Part shown: positions 19,801 to 22,126 of the stretch, piece after piece
Layout: each line of letters starts with the position of its first letter
Numbering within the stretch: position 1 is the first letter of the stretch
Assembly: GCF_000003605.2 (NCBI RefSeq)
Contig: NW_003105105.1
Coordinates: 308,336 to 330,461, forward strand
Reading direction: 5' to 3'
DNA: 22,126 nt
Origin: Saccoglossus kowalevskii
Taxonomy: Eukaryota; Hemichordata; Enteropneusta; Harrimaniidae
Program-made: the position numbers and the translations under genes
Notes under the pieces: model-generated
Databases searched by the model: none
Told to the model about the DNA's origin: nothing
Seen by the model: the letters and a program-made list of their open reading frames with translations, nothing else

Positions 19801-20295
19801 AGATATCAGTCAATGTGAAGTTATTTACAAGATTGTGCCTGATTGGATTGCTAACTCTAACAGTTGGACCAATGAGAGAGCACCTTGTTTGTTGACAGGT
19901 ATCAAATTCTACCTTGTATATGTGTTTTGACTCATCTGCCATCTTGAGGTGATTAGTGATTTCCAACTGCATAATAGCTAATTTTCATTGATCACATGTG
20001 ATGTGTCGGTGATTCCCTCAGATATTTGTTCCAATCATGTTTGTTTCAAAAATAGGGCAGGAAAGGTTAACCATTAAAATGACTACTCTCATTTTCAGGC
20101 AGCATTTTTTAGTTGTGAACTTTTGTTGGTATTCATTTGCCAGCATGTTGTACGTTACACACATTTGTTACTTTTATCACACAGACGAATGTACAGTTAC
20201 GACAAAGGATTGACTCGCTAGAAAAAGATTTAGAGAAACAGAAAGACACATGCAAAAAGTGTGTGGCAATGAATAAACAATTGTTATTAGAAAAG
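16685..20295 (+). CDS. TLK: Tousled-like kinase (TLK), N-terminal seven coding exons, 3' partial
   Basis: Joining 16685-16849, 18212-18284, 18498-18529, 18998-19072, 19191-19343, 19566-19658 and 20185-20295 gives 234 codons with matching phases. TLKs are nuclear Ser/Thr kinases that phosphorylate the histone chaperone ASF1 and support replication-coupled chromatin assembly. The N-terminus MEELRNFDPQKLELLEARF matches vertebrate TLK1/TLK2. It is followed by TPEKRPGSERKRKRR (nuclear localisation signal near 65-70), KKINEYF (human: KISDYF), a Ser/Asn-rich linker, then SDLSIHDIHHLETK, LQKKESRIDELLR and LRQRIDSLEKDLEKQKDTCK, the start of the coiled coil that mediates dimerisation. The kinase domain and roughly two thirds of the protein lie off the right edge. 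An in-frame TAG at 16643-16645, in the same exon, supports the start. Confidence 0.95.
16850..18211 (+). other. TLK intron after the first coding exon
   Basis: GTAAGT donor and TATCTTTGCAG acceptor. It includes short inverted repeats, AGACAATAGA at 17703 with TCTATTGTCT at 17734, AGAATGATTGCAA at 17488 with its complement at 17641, and ACCATGGA with TCCATGGT at about 17823-17843, which may be remains of a fold-back element. No coding exon was recognised. Confidence 0.6.
18212..18284 (+). CDS. TLK: TLK exon, residues 56-79: nuclear localisation signal
   Basis: The acceptor is TTTGCAG and the donor GCAG then GTAAGT, ending in phase 1. It encodes TPEKRPGSERKRKRRADNF; human TLK has a similar TPEKK segment followed by RNRKRK at this place. 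Confidence 0.93.
18498..18529 (+). CDS. TLK: TLK micro-exon (32 bp), residues 80-90
   Basis: The acceptor is TTTTGTAG and the donor AGG then GTATGT. It completes a split Gly and encodes QAKKINEYFR, corresponding to the human GHKISDYFEF segment. Both phases fit the neighbouring exons. Confidence 0.88.
18530..18997 (+). other. TLK intron with MITE copy 2 and a C11 tract
   Basis: Intron containing the inverted-repeat element at 18665-18875, a run of 11 C at 18899-18909 and a short TA repeat at about 18967-18977, before the TTGTTCACAG acceptor. Confidence 0.65.
18665..18875. mobile_element. Small inverted-repeat element (MITE), copy 2
   Basis: Homologous to the element at 6495-6684 over its whole length: shared ACTGTAAAATA left end, TTTTAGCTAGAATTAATTTT, TTATTTTCACTGATTTTT, TCACTGAATCATTCCTTTAG, and an ATTCTACAGTA right end. 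It is about 211 bp and non-coding, with about 20 bp of extra sequence relative to copy 1. Confidence 0.8.
18998..19072 (+). CDS. TLK: TLK exon, residues 91-115: Ser/Pro linker
   Basis: The acceptor is TTGTTCACAG and the donor CATATG then GTACGT, phase 0 at both ends. It encodes HSSTSPSRNPVMMGN and a Ser-rich tail. This part of TLK is poorly conserved between animals; the call rests on splice sites, open frame and position. Confidence 0.82.
19108..19162. repeat. AATA/AATG tetranucleotide microsatellite
   Basis: A run of AATA and AATG units in the 118-bp intron just before the next TLK exon, ending about 28 bp from its acceptor. Confidence 0.85.
19191..19343 (+). CDS. TLK: TLK exon, residues 116-166: Ser/Asn-rich linker
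   Basis: The acceptor is TTATTTGCAG and the donor CAG then GTTTGT, phase 0 at both ends. It is rich in Asn, Ser, Pro and His and ends RRMTEMYSVETQ, just before the conserved SDL motif; human TLK has HRQTQSDL here. Confidence 0.87.
19566..19658 (+). CDS. TLK: TLK exon, residues 167-197: coiled-coil start
   Basis: The acceptor is GGTTTTCAG and the donor AGG then GTGAGT, phase 0 at both ends. It encodes SDLSIHDIHHLETK and LQKKESRIDELLR, close to human SDLTIEKISALE and LEKKEGRIDDLLR. An internal AAG then GTATCT at 19605-19613 could act as an in-frame alternative donor. Confidence 0.93.
19659..20184 (+). other. TLK intron
   Basis: Intron of 526 bp with a GTGAGT donor and a TATCACACAG acceptor. 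I see nothing distinctive in it. Confidence 0.65.
20185..20295 (+). CDS. TLK: TLK exon, residues 198-234: coiled coil
   Basis: The acceptor is ATCACACAG and the donor AAAAG then GTGAG, phase 0 at both ends. It encodes LRQRIDSLEKDLEKQKDTCK and AMNKQLLLEK, matching human [20 protein letters not shown] and TMSKKLLIEK. Confidence 0.94.
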
Positions 20296-20447
20296 GTGAG
20301 TTATATGATGTGTGTGCAAGATGCAGTTGTGTGAGCTGTGTTACATCATTGATTCTGTCTTTAATCACAGTCATTATTATGTACAGTCAGTGTTATCAAT
20401 CAATAATACCAGCAAATGCACTTGAGTGTTAATGGATATACTCTTAA

Positions 20448-20863
20448 AGGCCCAATTCACTTGCCCTGGGCAAGTGTGAATTGGAGGTGTGGCTATGTTA
20501 ATGAGTGTTGTTAATCACTTGCATAGCCTATGACGCATCCTGTTTCAGCGGTCCAATATCACGTGACTTTGACTGACAGTAGTTAATTATTCAAGATTAC
20601 TGGTAGTAGCGCGTCCCTTTCCCCGGTTCGTGTTTTATCCGCCAAAATCTCAGCTCGTACACTATTTATTGTCATAAATACTACACACAGTCACTGCTGT
20701 GATATTTATAGTCACATACATCCACTTTGGCATGACATAATCGACCTGTAAGTTTGAGAAAACGCGTTTTTATCTGAGCTTGGCTGGAGCTGTTTACTAC
20801 AGCGTGACAAGCAAGGAAATAATCCCTATTGTTTAGGGGCGTATTTATAGTATACCTGGGCCT
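20448..20863. mobile_element. TTAA-flanked 416-bp non-autonomous element
   Basis: The insert is bounded by TTAA (20444-20447) and TTAA (20864-20867), with inverted tips AGGCCCA and TGGGCCT, so the full symmetric ends are TTAAAGGCCCA and TGGGCCTTTAA. Just inside the left tip is a hairpin with 15-bp arms, CCAATTCACTTGCCC at 20452 and its complement (one extra T) ending at 20484. The body is richer in GC than the surrounding intron and has no open frame. A TTAA duplication is the hallmark of piggyBac-type insertion; the family is inferred. Confidence 0.7.
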
Positions 20864-21942
20864 TTAAAGGGAAACCTTCCAAGCCCAAAAATTCATGGGA
20901 CACTATTGTTTCAATGTTTGTGTTATTTACAAAGTTAATCTATCCTTTGTTATCCATTGTAATTTTAATCCAGAAAGTAAATTTGTTGTGAGATTGGCTT
21001 AACTGGAAGTGCCTCTTTAGCCACATTAATTTTGTTAGCGACAAAACGTCGTAAGCTTTGCCAGTCAGTGAAAATTCCTCAGGCATTCTATAACACGTAT
21101 TTTCATTGACATTTGTGAAATTTTGTCTTCACAAATGCCATAAAAGTCTTGAAAATTCCTATCAGCAAAAATTAAGCGGTTTGCAGTAGATTTCACTCAG
21201 TGTTCTCCCCAGAAAAATGTATCAGAGTGGCGGCTAATTTGCATATAATTTACATATCATTAGCATTTGTCTGAAGATAAAGAAAACAATAATGACAGGC
21301 TTGCATGGATGAAAATGTGTCTTTATTTTTTAACAAATGTATGTAGAAGATTAAATGAATCTGCTGCTGTGTGATTTCTATGTAATGTTGATTCTTCGGA
21401 CTTTCATGGAAGCCCAGTGATCTGCAGCTTTTGAGAACGCCGTGATTTTCTTTGCTTCCCACTTCTATTAAATGACATGGCCTTCTTGTGCATCTCCGAG
21501 TGTGCGTGTTTATCGATAGCATATTTCGTAATAGTTATACATGGCATAGAATTCCATACCAAAGAACTATTTCTGGATGTTTTTAAGTTGAATTTTCCAC
21601 ATATGTGTCACAGCATTCCTAAAAGATAAGAAATAGGAGCGAATCAATACTTGTATTTAAAAAATATCGTCACGATCAACACGAAAATAAACAAATTGCC
21701 GCCATTTTGAAAAGTCGCTAAACTTAAAAATTGCCACGATAAACTTTACCCAACTATTTCAAAACACAATACTAGTATTAGTTACTTTGATAAATCGTAG
21801 CCAACAATTTTTGAACTTCCAGAAAGAAGGTCGTTTCCAAAAAAATGTTTCGACGATCGGCAAAAAATGAAGCCATACAAAAATTTACTAAACTAGGTCA
21901 AAACTCGCTTCCAAGTAAAACGCTACAAATAAATACTTTTTT

Positions 21943-22126
21943 AGCTCCGCTGTCGACTTTGTCGAGCGGAGCTTATCATATGAGTGATTGTCCGTCGTCG
22001 TCCGTCGTCGTCGTCCGTGTCAATGTTTTACTTTTTCGACTTCTTCTTGAAAACTACAAGCCTGAATGCTTTGATACTTGGTGTATATGTACCTTGGGTA
22101 GACCTCTCTTAGATTTGTTCATTTCA
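21943..22126. repeat. Dispersed repeat with terminal hairpin and GTC-rich tract
   Basis: It starts with a hairpin, AGCTCCGCT (21943-21951) and AGCGGAGCT (21965-21973), followed by a GTCCGTCGTC-type tract (about 21990-22018) and a tail (AAAACTACAAGCCTGAATGC) that runs off the window. The layout resembles a dispersed non-coding repeat seen in marine invertebrate genomes; the resemblance is from memory and only one copy is present. Confidence 0.5.

Larger units (their letters stand above)
20296..22126 (+). other. TLK intron, continuing off the right edge
   Basis: No exon encoding the expected next TLK segment was found, so the window ends in an intron of more than 1.8 kb. It holds a TTAA-flanked element (20448-20863), a hairpin CATTTGTGAA/TTCACAAATG at 21110-21137, a segment CAGTGTTCTCCCCAG then GGCGGCTAA (about 21198-21238) resembling a dispersed repeat, and the repeat at 21943-22126. 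Confidence 0.65.

Noticed and set aside
21698..21708. GCCGCCATTTT, a YY1-like site that might mark an internal TLK promoter.
   Set aside because: A single short motif in a repeat-rich intron; there is no accompanying exon or donor.

Overview
The window is AT-rich animal nuclear DNA with spliced genes, spliceosomal GT-AG introns of 0.07-2 kb, minisatellites and small terminal-inverted-repeat elements. The gene content and repeat style suggest a marine invertebrate (an invertebrate deuterostome or lophotrochozoan), but the species cannot be fixed from the sequence alone.

Three genes are supported. (1) Positions 965-1110 (+) are the last coding exon of METTL2, a tRNA 3-methylcytidine methyltransferase; the rest lies off the left edge. 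(2) Positions 13226 down to 3209 (-) hold a complete nine-exon coding region of 894 codons plus stop. It encodes a PARP-family ADP-ribosyltransferase whose catalytic domain (about residues 294-487) sits in the middle of the protein. This is followed by three copies of a 15-residue motif, an acidic tract and a UBA-like domain at the very C-terminus. All eight internal splice junctions are phase-compatible. (3) Positions 16685-20295 (+) carry the first seven coding exons (234 codons) of a Tousled-like kinase, TLK; its kinase domain lies beyond the right edge.

METTL2 and the PARP gene converge across 1.1-3.2 kb. The PARP gene and TLK are head to head across a CpG-richer promoter-like interval at about 14.28-15.21 kb with ETS, CRE and YY1-type sites and outward-pointing splice donors. 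The METTL2 then TLK order matches human METTL2A-TLK2 and METTL8-TLK1, so an old neighbourhood is preserved here with a PARP gene nested between them.

Repeats: a 28-bp minisatellite (1 to about 530), a 31-bp minisatellite inside a PARP intron (about 11.09-11.51 kb), two copies of one roughly 200-bp inverted-repeat element (6.5 and 18.7 kb), a possible relative at 13.4 kb, a 416-bp TTAA-flanked element (20.45-20.86 kb), and dispersed-repeat-like sequence at the right end. Two palindromic octamers, TACCGGTA and TACATGTA, recur more often than composition predicts. No tRNA, rRNA or CRISPR array was seen.

The most interesting item is the PARP gene: an internal, apparently H-Y-E-type ART domain combined with a triple motif and a C-terminal UBA-like domain, an architecture I do not recognise among named animal PARPs.
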